From Nereocystis luetkeana (taxonomy: Eukaryota > Sar > Phaeophyceae > Laminariales > Laminariaceae): 64,000 nt of DNA. The notes beneath the pieces were generated by a model, which worked only from the letters and a program-made list of their open reading frames with translations, was not told the origin of the DNA and did no database searches. This document shows, one piece after another, positions 1 to 60,633 of the stretch. The stretch covers positions 2,475,140 to 2,539,139 of the forward strand of contig JARUPZ010000016.1 in the NCBI GenBank assembly GCA_031213475.1, in the 5' to 3' direction. Within the stretch, counting starts at the first letter, position 1, and each line of letters begins with the position of its first letter. Position numbers and translations under genes: made by a program.

Positions 1-113
1 ACTGGTACAGAGTGGTAGGATTTATATACCGTAGAGCAGCATAGCTCTCTTCGCTAAGCACGATTTTTCCATCAATTTGTCTTAGCGTCCCTCCCACAAG
101 TGGGCCTTCACTA

Positions 114-229
114 TTACGGGGGACCACAGTAAATAGGACCTACGGTAAACAAAAAAACTACATATTTACGTATTTTACTATTAAATAACAACATTTGGTC
201 CTACCGGTATTAACTTTGGTCCCCCGAAA
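114..229 (+). mobile_element. Family A MITE copy, with TACCGGTA insert
   Basis: Non-autonomous TIR element. Its ends match the family termini TTACGGGGGACC and GGTCCCCCGTAA, flanked by TA. This copy belongs to the GTAAATAGG subfamily. Near its right end the consensus GGTCCTA-TTAAC is interrupted by CCGGTA, giving TACCGGTA. Confidence 0.85.
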
Positions 230-1235
230 TAGTTTATTTACTGGTACTACTCGTGGGCCTACACTGCAGAAGCACGCGCGATCCAAGTATCACACGCAGC
301 TTGAAAAGATGAGTTGACGGAATCCTCGATCTTAAAACCGATGACAATGGAAACGCAAAAGTTTCCATAAAAAGTTTTGAATCTGAAAAACACATCCGCC
401 AGAATTTTTCAGTACAGCAGTACCGCTTGCTATGAGCCAGCACGGTTTTTCAAAGCCAACTTTTTGGGGGAAAACAAAAAAAATCGAAAAGAAAAGTATG
501 GGGTGTTTGTGGCGGCAAAGACCGGCTTGAGACAAACTCGGGGCGAAATTTCGAGTTCGAAGCGGCGAAATTTCTGGGTCATCCACAGACATCCATCGAT
601 CGACAGAACAAACGACCGAGTCACGAACTCTGAACGGGGCGCGCTCGTTAAAGGCGCCGTCCGACCCACCCTAGGGTCAACGTGGTCACACACTGCGCGG
701 ATCTATGTGGAGGGCGCTGGCCAGGTGTATGACAAAAAAAAAACGTGTGGCCGTCGGTGTGCAGAAAACGACTGACAAAAAAAAAACTCGATCCCTCTCG
801 GATGGCGAAAAAAACTTGTTTTTTTTCCCAGCTTTGGGAGAAGAGCGTAGAACGCCACCGGCAAAATCTCGCTCCCGATAGACCATGGATGGATCCACCT
901 GATATCTTCGAGGCCGTCATCTATATCCGTCAACATTCGATGGCCATGCCCGTAACCAACCGGGTTGGCCGTGGAAAGAGGCTGCTACTGTGTCGAGATC
1001 GAAGGTCTATTGTCGCACGAGCTGGTCTTTTATCACCGTGTTGACCCTTTACAACGAGAAAAAAACACAAATTGCGCCGCCTGCAGCCGCGTGAAATAAA
1101 GCAAAACAAAAGAACAAACATTTTTTCCCCTTTTTTCCCACAGCGGCGTTATGTATTTATAAAATACTATTTTCAGGTGTTCCTTGGAAAGCGAAAACAA
1201 TGAAACTAAAACTTTGCAACATCGTGTTTCCATTA

Positions 1236-1339
1236 TTACCGGGTACCATAGTTAATAGGACCTACGGTATACATAAAAACCTATCTATTTAACCATTTTA
1301 CTAACAATATCTGGTCCTATTAAGTATGGTCCTCCGTAA
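1236..1339 (+). mobile_element. Family A MITE copy
   Basis: About 104 bp, GTTAATAGG subfamily. Terminal inverted repeats are recognisable but mutated (TTACCGGGTACC at the left, GGTCCTCCGTAA at the right). TA flanks the left end. Confidence 0.85.
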
Positions 1340-1827
1340 GAGTCATCGGTCTCATCACAGCAGTTGAACCTTATTTTTTTTGTCTTCATGTCTATACAAA
1401 ACAACGAGCGTACGAACGGGAACTCTTTGAGTGGCATCAGCTGATCGACAAGATAGCAGCACTCTGCCTTAATCCATTTAGGACCGCAGTCCAGAAAGGG
1501 TGACTGACTGCACTCACGTTGTGGAGACGAAACACTTGGAGTCAAGAGCTAAACTTACTGTATATAGGTACATGTTTTTTTTTCTCATCCCATTCATTAT
1601 CTTCGCACATCTTCTTCTCTCTCTCCTTCCAACTCGTAACTCAGATCCGGGGTCACATAGCAGGCTCTTCTCCCCCCATCCCGCTACGGTACGTTCCTTC
1701 ATTTTTATCGCGAGAAGATTTCAGCCTTTTCTTCCCTCGTGGACTCGCATCGAATTGTGCCTACCCACGCTGCAAGGCGCTCTCAACACTTGGATCCTTT
1801 TTTATTTTTGCAAATAAAGTCAAAGTC

Positions 1828-1902
1828 CGACCCACCTGGGACTCGAACCCAGGACTCAAACAAGTAGAATTCGAGGTTAACCACTTGAACCACCGGGGCG
1901 AC
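1828..1902 (-). tRNA. tRNA-like sequence (pseudogene or SINE head)
   Basis: The minus strand carries a good A box (GGTTCAAGTGG) and a perfect B box with a 5-bp T stem (CTGGG TTCGAGT CCCAG). The anticodon loop cannot be folded to seven bases with a U at position 33, and the acceptor stem pairs poorly. It therefore looks like a decayed tRNA or a tRNA-derived repeat rather than a working tRNA. Confidence 0.4.
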
Positions 1903-1927
1903 CGGTACAGCAGTGCAGCGCTAACTA

Positions 1928-2039
1928 TTGCGGGGGTCCATTGTTAATAGGACCAAGTATTGTTGGTAAAAATAGCGAAATATATGGGTTTTTGTGTGCA
2001 CCGTAGGTCCTACCTGGTATTTAATACGTTCCCCCGTAA
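1928..2039 (-). mobile_element. Family A MITE copy, with TACCTGGTA insert
   Basis: Element in the reverse orientation (TTGTTGGTAAAAATAG order). Near the right terminus the family sequence GGTCCTA-TTTA is split by CCTGGTA, creating TACCTGGTA at what was a TA dinucleotide. Otherwise it aligns with its relatives. Confidence 0.85.
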
Positions 2040-2929
2040 AAAAAGGGTTAATTAAAAAAAGAAGAAAAAACTCTCGCTTTTTAGGGGGTATATATACCTG
2101 GTACTCGTACAACATTTTTTATCGGAACAATCACAGCTCAATCGAACCCGGGCGATTTGCTGCCATCGCCGGAAGACGCGGCGAGGACGACTGAAGAACC
2201 TTCACGATGTTACTGCTGTTCAATTGAGTGCCGGTATACGCAGGGAAGGAGATGGACTAGATGAGATCGGTGGGTATGACATTCGTCGAATTGTGTCAGC
2301 TTTTTCGTTCTGACTTCTGAATGAATAATGCCCTCCCTGACTGCACATCGTCGGAAGGCAAATGAACTAATAATGCTGCTTTTTCAGTCTGACCAGAAAA
2401 ATACCGGAAATATACCGGAAATGTATATTGGGACATATGTTAATAGTTACGATCTTATCGTCCCTCGTATTTATGATGAGACGGGTAGACTATGTCACGA
2501 TTAATACTACTGCTGCGATACCAACTACTTTTTTAGCTGCGTATACCACTGCTGTGAGTACCACTTGGAACACCCCCCAGGGGTATAATATACACCACCG
2601 CCGGCTGATGGATGTTGTACGTGCATGATTCGTAGAAGCTATCTGCCATATTATACTCGTACCTGCTGGAAGCTACTGCACTGCCAACGGGGGGGCATAC
2701 CTAAAATATAATAAAAAAACAGCTGTGAGATCGAGGTTTCGTCGAAACTCATCTTTGCAAGCGGTGTGCCACTTGCATCCTGCGGCACACAACCACAGCT
2801 CTATGTTATACCTGGTACTCTAATAATGTACGAGTAATGGCTGGGAGTTGGCTCTGTATGTTGGCTGGTGAAGCCGGCCAGCTAACATCTCACTTTTTAT
2901 TTCTTCTTTATAAATACAAGTATTGCTGT

Positions 2930-3115
2930 AGTCACTTTCACTTTCCAGCTTAACCGTACCGGTAGGAGATTTTAACGGTCATCGATCTTGTGGACATAAG
3001 CCGTGGTCACAGGTGTCGCCCCGTCTCCCCCCCGGTTCGTGCCTTCATTGTTTATCGCGCATATCATAGGGTTCAGCATTCCCACCGCCCGTCGATTTTC
3101 ATCGAATGTAGTACC
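2930..3115 (+). repeat. Family D dispersed repeat, diverged copy
   Basis: Shares an ordered series of blocks with 22640-22805: the GTGGTCACRGGTGTCG block, the CTCCCCCCCGGT block and the GGGTTCAGCATTCCCAC block, ending with GATTTTCATCGAA. A reverse-oriented end fragment occurs near 32640-32700. Class unknown. Confidence 0.6.
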
Positions 3116-4668
3116 TGGTAACTGACTTTACTTAATTGGTCGGCTGGACACTCTGGTTTTACTTTACATATGATATGATATGTACCGGGTATCTACTGCT
3201 GTATCTACCAGGGGTATCTAATCGATTTATTTGTTTACAGCAGTATCGTACCTTTCACTTTTACTGCTGTAGATAAATACCAGGTACAACAAGTACCTGT
3301 ATCTACAAAAAAATACGATAAAATGAACGCCAATGGCCTTCGGTACCGTTAGTCCGTTAGTGGACGGCGATGGGTTATAATGGACCGCGAGTTGTAGTAC
3401 GTATTAATAGACTACTCAGCTCTCTCTCCTCCCTCTCTGACCGAGTGATTTCATGCGGAGACGCTCACCTCGCAGCAAAAAAACGTTCCATAACCAATGA
3501 AACCCTAAAAGTCGGATAGTTGATAGTTGGCACCGCTGTGCAACTACTGCTGTACCAGGTGCATAGTAACTACCGGTATAATTTAAGGCCAACTATTATC
3601 TACCTTGTACGTACGTACTCGTAGCGGGGCCGTCCGTAGCTGGCGAATTTTCGTCGTCCATCTCACAGCTCTATGTATGATACTCTGTGAATACAGCAAT
3701 ACAGCTGCAGTAGCTGTAGTATAGTGCCTTGTATAGCCAGTAGCTGTATTAATAGTATTATATTAATAGTAGAACCACTCCTTCCTGTAGGCGGTAGGTC
3801 CTTAATAATTCTGTACTCGAACGAGTATGTAGAGAGCTAGTTTACGTCTCCTGGCTCCTCCCGTCTGGTTGTACGGCAAAACGTTTGTCGACTTCACATT
3901 GTTTTGGATTGGTACACGCGTACAGAGCTGAACGTCGAATTAATTTTCTTTGAATTTGTTGCATGGTTTGGGAATTTGGAAGCACTTCCAAGAAAAAGTC
4001 GGCTTATTACAACTGGTTCGTACCGGCCGTATCTCCTAATTCTACTGGCACTGGTACGAGTATACCCTGGTAATGTATTATCGCCGTATGATATGTTCGT
4101 ATGATAGGACGATAGGACCAACCATACAAATTGGTTCGTAATCTGATCCGTTCGTGAATCAGGGGCGTCGTGTGGTATCATATCATATGATTTGTCGTCC
4201 GGTATGATGTGCGCCTCCTGAGGTACCCTCGCTCGTGCGTGTATGCGTGTATGCACGTTCGTTACGTGCTTGAGTACATCTGACAACAGCAAGCAGTAGT
4301 AGTAATAGTAGTACCGGCGCGGCTGGGACTGCGCTGTCCGGTGCACTGCCCGGTAAGAGCCGGCGACTTTCCGTCAGCAGGTATCATAGCTACAGCAGCA
4401 CCAGTACCGGTAAATCATACCATATGATCTTCCGTGCTGCCATGATACGTTCGAGGAATTATATGCGCTCCGCAAACTGGAGGTAGATACAGCAACGTGC
4501 GGACTGCGTGCTGCTCAAGGCTCGAAAAGACGGAAATAGCTTACCAGGTACCTGGTACGTACTATTAATGCTTGTATTGTACACTCTGCGTTCTACATCA
4601 GAAACATACAACAAACTTCCGAACTCCAACGCACACACAGACACACCCACAAGCAAAGACACACACAC

Positions 4669-5162
4669 CTGTTGAGGCAAATCGCGGCGCCCACAGCAGG
4701 ATTAACGTCAAGATCCTCCTCCGCCCCCTTCGGACTAATGCGGTGCGGCTTAGGCTTGGCCAGCGCTCCCAGGAGAGACTTGAGCACGTCGCGACGCTTG
4801 GTCACCTCGTCATGCGCCTCTTTCAAGCTCGCCACCCCGCACATAACCATCAAGCACGAGTGCTGAAGAGCCGGGTGGTCGTCGCTGGACACCAGCGCGT
4901 TCAGCAGGGCATTCAGGCGAGACCCTTCCACGAGCTTGGTGAAGCCCTCGAGCATCTGGTCGCGTGGGACGGCGCAGAGGCTCGCCACGGCTTGATCTGC
5001 CGCCTGGAAAGCGTCCGCCGCTTTCGAGTCCGGGTACAAGCCTGAGGCTGCGTCGGGCGGCGGTATTTCATCTCGGAGCTTCTCGATCTCCGCCCACACC
5101 GAACGGGCGACCTCCTCGGGCTTCACGGGGACTTCCGTAGCATTCTCACTAGCCGCTGTCAT
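4669..5162 (-). CDS. Unidentified helical protein, first coding exon (partial gene)
   Basis: The minus strand opens with ATG at 5162 and reads 164 codons plus two bases to a donor CAACAG|GTGTGT at 4669. The product begins MTAASENATEVPVKPEEVAR and is rich in Ala, Leu, Glu and Asp. Repeated amphipathic stretches such as LVEGSRLNALLNALVSSDD and DVLKSLLGALAK suggest an all-helical, possibly ARM/HEAT-like fold. There is no signal peptide or membrane segment. Third positions are GC-rich, as in the gene opposite. I do not recognise the family. Later exons were not found; they lie either in the repeat-rich sequence to the left or outside the window. The gene is divergently arranged with the glycosyltransferase gene, with 311 bp between the start codons. 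Confidence 0.7.
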
Positions 5163-5473
5163 ACTGGTGGCCTCTGCTGTCCGACACGTGTGACTGATCT
5201 CGAGAGCGATTGTCCAGCAGGTCGTATTTGTGCGGTGTGTTGTTCGCTTGTTCAACAGTTGACAAAAGTGCAGAACAAAGAATAACGCTTCGGGTTGTAA
5301 TCGAAACCCTCCGGAAAAGTTATTGAAAACTCTGGCCGCGAGTACGAATCGCAGCAGCACAACCGTGTTCTGTCTCCGTAGTCAAGGCACAGCGTCACAG
5401 ACAGCGTACATGCGTGAGAAGAAGTTGTCGAGAAGATTGGTCAAGGTCCTGAGGGCCTCTCGTCTTCGGAGCC
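5163..5473. promoter_or_regulatory. Divergent promoter and 5' UTRs
   Basis: This 311-bp region separates two oppositely oriented start codons and is free of the dispersed repeats that fill the rest of the locus. It contains an E-box-like CACGTG near 5185 and no obvious TATA box. On the plus strand an upstream ATG at 5410 opens a small frame that runs to 5541, overlapping the glycosyltransferase start out of frame. If the transcript starts upstream of 5410, this uORF could dampen translation. Promoter status is inferred from arrangement only. Confidence 0.55.
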
Positions 5474-53882
<48,409 letters not shown>

Positions 53883-54313
53883 CCCCGCCGCCGCCGCCGC
53901 CGCGACCGCCACTCCAGCCTCGGATGGCGACATGAGCCTCTCGGTTCGGGTTGGGATGGGTTGGATTAGGTTGGGTTGGGCAGGGCTGGGTTTTGTTTTG
54001 CCTGGCTTGACTTGGCTTGACTCAACCTGGCTTGGCTTGGCTTGGCTTGGCTTGACCTCGCCTTGGCTGTTGTCTTGCCTTGGCTTGCCTTGTGTGGTGG
54101 CGGGGGGTGGGGGGGGGGGGGGGGGGGGGGGGGCAGGGAGTGAGAAGGAACTGTGTTTAGGTTAGCGCCGGCTGCGGTAGCATTGGCGACAGTTGGTTGT
54201 GCCTGTGCCTGTTGGTAGCTGACGTGAAACCGTCGAGTACGGCGGAGGGCGTGGTGGGACAATAGGGGACCACTCTGCCGTTTCAGGCTCTTGGGCCTCG
54301 TCGAGCTCTGCCT

Positions 54314-54480
54314 GGTTGATGGGGTGATTGATTGATTTAGTTGATCGACTGATTGGTTGGTTGGTTGATTGACTGATCGATTGATAGGTTGATTAATTGA
54401 TTGATTGGTCGATTGACTGATTGGTCGGTTGCCTGTTGATGGACTGACCGATTTACTTGATTGATTGTTTGATTCACTCA
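54314..54480 (+). repeat. (GATT/GGTT)n tetranucleotide array
   Basis: Irregular GATTGATTGGTTGACTGATC units. Confidence 0.9.
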
Positions 54481-55623
54481 TGGACTGATGGCTCGCTCGA
54501 TGTCCTGTTTGCTCGGGAGGGTAGATTTCCCCGTAGTTTTTTTTTTCAAAAGAACGCCTGTGGCTGCGGCCGCCAGCGCCGCAGTGTCGACGGCGAGCGG
54601 GGAGAGGCTGGGCGTGCCTGGAGTCTGTCGTTAATTACTGTCCAGTCTGGGGTGTATAGGCTCCGACGGAGATGGCGGTACTCATTGCTTGTATACCATC
54701 CGTACCCGGTCAAACCTTTAATCCAATTGATGTGCGCTTGCTCGTGCATCTCTTTTTTTCTTTTTCCCACGTTTTATGTTATGTCTCCCTCTAAAATGCA
54801 GCACACGCAGCTGTTGTCAGCTGCTTTTGAGCGACAGATAGCGCAGTAGTGGTAGTGGTGGTGGTAGTCGTGGGGGAGCGGGGGGGGGGAGGGGGGGGGG
54901 GAGGCGGGGGGGGGGGGGGGGTAGGGGTGGTGTGCTTGGGACCGTCGCTGTCGAGTCTCGTCGTGTGGCATGGTCCATGCGCGACCTCATCCTCGACCTC
55001 GACCTTGATTGAGCTCGTAGTTCGTGTAGCAGAGAGCGACCGTGCCCTGGTCTGTGTGTCGTCGAGTCGTGCGCTTGGTATGTTTCACCTCCTGCCTTGA
55101 CGTTTCTTTCGGTTATTTGCGGTTCGGTCATCATTTGGAGGGCGTACACTTTGGTTAGCGCCCCGGCTGCTGCAACCACGCGCCGCAACCTTCTCCCTTC
55201 TCTGCGTGCTCATTTTTGGTTACCAGTTTTCCGTGTATCTTTCGCTCCGTTTGAAAATTTCGTCCATTGCTTTTTTTCCGACGTATTTACTTTTCCATCT
55301 GTTTTGTATATACCTGGTATATTTTTCCCTTTTTTTTTTTTCCTTTTTTTTTTCCTTTTTTTTTTTTCCTTTTTTTTTTTCCTTTTTTGTTTTTCCTTTT
55401 TTTTTTTGCACTGCCGCCGGGCGTTGGCGTGCAGCTAGTACGTACGCACTGCTGCTTCTCGCCACTGTCGAACATTCCTCGCATGGGCGGCTAGCTTCCG
55501 CTTTCGCGTCCGTTGGATGTTGTCCTCCCTTCTTGGATGTCTGTTCTCCATCCTTGGCCCTCACATGAACAAAAATGTAGGGTGAAACAGAGGTACTATT
55601 AATAACCCCGTCGTAATGGTTAA

Positions 55624-55719
55624 AACCCTTTTTAGGGCTGCAGTCCCGTTTTGGGGACAAACTACTTGAGAATTGACTGGTTTGTCCCCAAAAGGGGAGT
55701 GTGCGGTTCTAAAAGGGTT
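55624..55719. repeat. Family B palindrome
   Basis: AACCCTTTTTAGGGCTGCAGTCCCG ... AAAGGGGAGTGTGCGGTTCTAAAAGGGTT with TGGGGACAAACTACTTGA inner arm. Confidence 0.88.
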
Positions 55720-55997
55720 CGGCACGATCATATCGAAGGTTTGGGACACCTCGATCACATCCAATCCGATCGAGGATTTAAGTCACCTCGATCTACGCGT
55801 ATCATACGTATACCCTGGTATATATATGCATATGAAGCATACAAACGAGGTATCCTTGTCTCTGGCGCTGAAACGTGCGTTGTGTGTTATGGGTTGGGGG
55901 GGGGGGGCGTACTCATTTGGTGCTTGCCTTAGTCTTTTGACCATTGACCACGCATCCCTTTCGAGACGGAGCACCGTTCCTACTCCTAATATAGACA

Positions 55998-56097
55998 NNN
56001 NNNNNNNNNNNNNNNNNNNNNNNNNNNNNNNNNNNNNNNNNNNNNNNNNNNNNNNNNNNNNNNNNNNNNNNNNNNNNNNNNNNNNNNNNNNNNNNNN
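55998..56097. other. Assembly gap (100 N)
   Basis: Exactly 100 N, a conventional unknown-length gap. It falls within repeat sequence. Confidence 0.99.
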
Positions 56098-58018
56098 TAG
56101 TTTTCTCGGCAACGGGGAGAGCGTGAAGAAACGCCTACTTACATACGTCTATGGAAATATTTCGACCGAGATATTTCCAACGCCATCTTTTTTGTTTTCA
56201 TGTGTGCCTCCCCCCCTTGAGGCGGGCTTGGGAGAAAAATCGGCTCCGAAAATCGTCTCCAGGGGGTGTATTAGCTTACCACCCGTGTGATAGAGTCACA
56301 CGGTATACGGTAAACCGTAATCGCAAGGGGTTGCCTAGCTACTGGGAAGGGGAAGGGAAAGGGGGGGGGGGGGATTTGACCAATTGTCATGCACGGCCGT
56401 AGTCGTATGACCATAGGAGGGGGGAGGGGGGGGGGGGGGGGGAGGGTTCGACGAAGATCCACCCCCTCTTTCCAGAGTCTTTAAACAATAGTGTTGTGCA
56501 ATCTTTTTGGTGTTGTTGTTGCTCCTGCTACACTGTTGTGTTTTGCTGGGTGGTTGATTGTTGCTGTTGAATTTACATTCCGGCAACGTGCAGCAGCATA
56601 CGAGCTTCAACGTTGATCACTCACATTTTTTTTTCTCCAGAATACGTTTGCTGCATTATCATTATTATTATTATTATTTTTTAATGCTATAGTGATAGAA
56701 GGGGTGTGGCTGGTTCTATTTGATCGGCGATAACTCTTTATTACCATCGCATTTTGGTGCTGCCTGTTGGTTACGTACTTTTATTTTTTTCATGGGTAGC
56801 TTTTTGTTTTGTGTGCGTGGCCTCGTTCTTAAAGCTGAGCTTGATCGGGGAGCACCACCAACCTCCCTTTTACTTTCGTGGTGCGGCCGTGAGATGCTGC
56901 AGGCCCGAATTTGTTTCTGAAACACTTTCTTTTTTTTTTTGCTTTCAGGCGATTTCATGTTGCTAGATTTTGCTGCTGTGCTACAGTTAGTACAGCTACA
57001 ACTTCTTTCTACTCTGATACTTGCATGCATGCGTTGCGCAGAGACTGCATGCTGCCCAGTTTGTGGTTCGCCTTTTCTGATGTAAAAACCTCGCTCGCTT
57101 GGTGCTTACCTCCCCCCCTCCCCTCCCCGTATCGTGGTGTTATCATCAATTTACCCTCAGCTCCTTGTTTTTTTTTCGCGACGTGTTTGCCCTTTCTTTT
57201 TTGTGGTTGGTACTGCTACCATAGTACTATTCGTGTGCGGTCGTTATACAGCGTGGTTGCTTGCCAAGCCATGCCATGCCGTACCGTATGAGACCATGTC
57301 ATCTTCTTCGCCTCGCCATCTTCGATTTCGAGGGATGCATGCTGCATGCAGCATGCATGCATGCATGAGGCGGCTACATTTCCGCGATGGATTGCGTCGC
57401 AGTATATTTATGGTTTCGGCTGGTGAAGTCGCGGCGGTAGTTGCAGCAGTTAGTTGCAGTACTGTAGCACTATTAAATAGTTGCGATAGCTGCGGTATTT
57501 CGCCGTCAACTTGCAGTAAGTTGTTGCAGTTGCAATAATAATGGATTGATTATTAATAGCTGTATTTCAGAGCTGCAATGCTTGCAGTAGTTGCCGTCGC
57601 CGTATGATTGTATGATTGCATGATTTGTATGTATTTACTACCAGTAGTTGCTATACTCGCAGGAGTTGCTACAGGTCCATTCAGTAGCTGCGACAACACT
57701 TGCAGCAGTTGCAAGACTTGGCAACACTTACTCTCGGTTGTTGCGGCACTTTTTCAGTAGGTGCAATCCTTACACTGGTTGCGCTACCGTTGCGCCGTAG
57801 GAGTAGCGACTGTTGTGATCGCGATGGTTCCGGTAGCATAGTTTGCATTGACCGGAGTAGTTGAAAACAGCAGTAGTGTTACGGGGCACCGCAGTAAACA
57901 GGACCAAATATTGTTAGTAAAAATAGGGAATTATATGGGTTTGTGTGTGCACCGTAGGTCCTATTTACTATGGTCCCCAGGAAAAGTGGGGTTTCATTTA
58001 ACTGCTTCCTGCGCTCAA
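56098..58018. other. No gene recognised
   Basis: Contains a family C terminal fragment in reverse orientation with two G runs (about 56358-56445), a T-rich zone, GCATGCATGCATGCATG near 57345-57366, and many GTTGCAGTAGTTGC-like units between 57420 and 57790. Open frames are T-run driven and not convincing. Confidence 0.55.
57879..57981 (-). mobile_element. Family A MITE copy
   Basis: About 103 bp, reverse orientation, second subfamily; both ends mutated. Confidence 0.85.
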
Positions 58019-58078
58019 TAACTCCTACTACTGCTGCTGCTACTACTACTGTTAATGATAGTAGTAGTAGTACTACTA

Positions 58079-58183
58079 TTACGGGGGACCATAGTTAATA
58101 GGACCGAATATTGTTGGTAAAAATGTTTAAATATATAGTTTTTTATGTATACCATAGGTCCTATTAACCATGGTCCCCCGTAA
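58079..58183 (-). mobile_element. Family A MITE inside a CTA/GTA microsatellite
   Basis: 105 bp, reverse orientation, first subfamily. Flanks TA|TTACGG and CCGTAA|TA agree with TA duplication in a CTA repeat. Confidence 0.92.
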
Positions 58184-58194
58184 TACTACTACTT

Positions 58195-58293
<99 letters not shown>

Positions 58294-58294
58294 T

Positions 58295-58370
<76 letters not shown>

Positions 58371-58372
58371 GC
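58184..58372 (+). repeat. (CTA)n microsatellite
   Basis: About 62 CTA units with one ATTACTA variant. The segment left of the MITE contains CTACTACTACTG...TAGTAGTAGTAG, so the region is partly palindromic. Confidence 0.97.
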
Positions 58373-58789
58373 AGCAATGGAAGATGTTCGATTCAAGTCG
58401 GAGTGGAACATGCGATACGACGTCGAAGGGCAAAACATACAATGGTGGAGTATGTAGCATCACCATAAAAAGCGAGGAGAGCGCACAAGGTGCAAGAAAT
58501 AGTACATTTTCAGCAAGAGACAGCGGCACTATCACATACTACAACCATGCCCACCAGCTACCAGTTTACTTTTTCCCCACGGAGAGTTGCTTGCTATGTC
58601 GGGATGTCAACGTTGCAACAGCAAGGGAAGCTGTTACTGGCCGATGCTCTTTGGGGCAGCGCTGCACTTGCGAAGGTGGGGGGGGGGGGGGGGGGGGCTG
58701 CAGCGTCAAGTTATTTATTACCTGCGATTGCGACGACTCCTCGTTTCTCGCTGTGTTCCGTGGCAGGCCGAGGGTGAGAGGAGAGGGGG

Positions 58790-58975
58790 GTGTAGTCATG
58801 TTGCGCATATGGCCGTAGTCGAATGACCACTAGACCCCTGCGCGCGCGGGGGGGGGGGGGGGGGTACTCGATAGGAGAGATGTACTCGATCTCATGCATG
58901 GCCATATGGTACAAATTTGTTGCTTGCCTGAGTCATTCAACCATAGACCACGCACATACATCTTAACACAGAAAC
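58790..58975 (-). repeat. Family C terminal fragments
   Basis: Reverse-oriented pieces around a G run (58848-58863), followed by TTGTTGCTTGCCTGAGTCAT. The latter is related to sequences at 27105-27185 and 55915-55997, which look like a diverged subfamily. Confidence 0.7.
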
Positions 58976-59060
58976 ATTTTGGTAACCTTATCCCCTTCCC
59001 TGTTTCGCCGCCTGTGGCCACCATCTTTCTCCTAGAACAGCGATCGTTTTCTCGCCACTA

Positions 59061-59172
59061 TTACGGTGGACCATAGTTAATAGGACCTATGGTCTACATA
59101 AAAACCTATATATTTAACCATTTTTACTAACAATATTTGGTCCTATTAACTACCTGGTATGGTCCCCTGTAA
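59061..59172 (+). mobile_element. Family A MITE copy, with TACCTGGTA insert
   Basis: First subfamily. The right arm reads CCTATTAACTACCTGGTATGGTCCCC instead of CCTATTAACTATGGTCCCC, a clean 7-bp insertion at TA. Confidence 0.92.
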
Positions 59173-59209
59173 TATCTAGTGTGCCAAACTCCGAGGGCGA
59201 GGGCGGCAA

Positions 59210-59515
59210 AGTCGCAGTGTCTGGTAACTGGATCGGTGACTGTTCCTGTATCGGCAACGGAATGGCAGCGACTTCAGCAGTATCGGTAAAGCCAAGGACA
59301 AAAAACGGTATCGGTGATAGCGGCCGACTTCGGAATGGAAACGGCCGCGGTAACTGTAATGATAGCGGTAACCGTAGCGGTAACTTTGACGATGTAGCGG
59401 TAACAACAGCGGTAACTGTGACGATAGCGGTAATCGTAGCGGTAACGTCAGCGGTACCCGTAACGGTAGCGGAAACGGTGGCCGTAACGGTAGCGCTGGT
59501 GCCAGTGGAAGGACG
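59210..59515 (+). repeat. Minisatellite, GTAGCGGTAAC units
   Basis: Degenerate 12-18 bp units of AGCGGTAACGGTAGCGG. In reverse complement they resemble the GTTACCGTTGCGG array before exon 3. Confidence 0.85.
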
Positions 59516-60525
59516 GACACGAGATGACTTGGAACAGGTCAGGCACGAGATGGCATGAAAAACGTCGGGCACGAAGTGTCATCAGGCAAACGGTCGAACA
59601 AGAAATGGCTTGAGAAAAATCGGGGGCAAGAAATGATTCGAAAATGGTCGGACCAGAAAATTTGTTCTTGATGAAAGAGACCCACTGTTGACCCCTGCAG
59701 AACCGGGGCAAGAAATGATTCGAAAATGGTCCGACCAGAAAATTTGTTCTTGTTGAGAGAGACCTAGACTGGGGTGGGGAAAGCTGGTACAATGGGAATA
59801 GTAAAACGCGTTGAGGCTGTGAGTGTGAGCAGAACTGGCCACCATGCAACAACACAAATCAGGCCCCCCACGAAAATTTCGGGGATTAAATAGCACAACA
59901 AGGCTCGCACTCCCGAGTGCAATATACTATTGTTAGGTTGGTTGGTTGGTTGGTTGGTTGGGGGAGAAAGTGGCTCGGTGGCCGGCTACCGGGACTATCG
60001 CCATCATACGAAAAACACTTTCGAGGGGAAATGCTTCCCTCGGGTGTATCATACCGCAAGCAGCTCGGGAAAAAAAAAAAGATGAGCGACCTCGTGGAGC
60101 AGGCGCTGGTCCCGGAGTCCCACGGGGACCTGTGCGGGCAAAAAAAAAAACAGCTCCCACTTTTTTCTTCTCTACCCGGCAAATGCGGAACGCATCTCTC
60201 GACATTTCATTCACGCGGCGTGTGCTTTTCCTCCTACGACATAAACTCACCCGGATGGATGCCATACGTATATACCCGGACACGAAGCGACAGGTCTGGA
60301 CACACGTAAAAAAAAAAATGCAAAAACTATCCCCCCTCACTCACACACACACACACAATCCTTCCCGACATACCAGGTACATATCTTACCTCTGCCTATC
60401 CCGTCCCCTTGTACCAGGTATGTAACGGTCGGTGTGTCGGATCCACAGACAAAAGCTTGATTGACTTCCCTCTGATTCGTGAGAACCGTGCGCAGTCCGG
60501 GCGAATTTTTCAGACACTACTACCA

Positions 60526-60633
60526 TTACGGGGGACCATAGTAAACAGGACCAAATATTGTTAGTAGAAATAGGGAAATATCTAGGTTTTTGTGCTTTAT
60601 TACCGTAGGTCCTATTTACTATGCCCCCCGCAA
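60526..60633 (-). mobile_element. Family A MITE copy
   Basis: 108 bp, reverse orientation, second subfamily (GTAAACAGG, CCTATTTAC). Confidence 0.88.

Larger units (their letters stand above)
1..4668. other. Repeat-rich stretch with no recognised gene
   Basis: No convincing coding exon is visible on either strand. The stretch holds three MITE copies (family A), one half of a family B palindrome near 1470-1500, a tRNA-like sequence at 1828-1902, a family D repeat at about 2930-3115, and many short TA-bounded motifs (TACCAGGTA, TACTCGTA, TACTGCTGTA). Later exons of the minus-strand gene that starts at 5162 could lie here or beyond the left edge, but none could be recognised. Confidence 0.6.
53883..55997. 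other. 3' flank with tandem repeats, no gene recognised
   Basis: Starts with a (CCGCCG) tract and TTGGGTTGGG/CTTGGCTTGA repeats (53940-54095). Then a G run at 54100-54133, a GATTGATTGGTT tetranucleotide array (54314-54480), a second G-rich run (54880-54925), TTTTTTTTTTCC repeats (55325-55405), a family B palindrome and a family C-like end fragment at 55905-55997. No polyadenylation signal could be assigned with confidence. Confidence 0.6.

Noticed and set aside
1346-1500. Minus-strand frame including CCYLVDQLMPLKEFPF as a further exon of the left-hand gene
   Set aside because: Part of the frame is a family B half-palindrome and a MITE end; no splice sites in the needed phase were evident.
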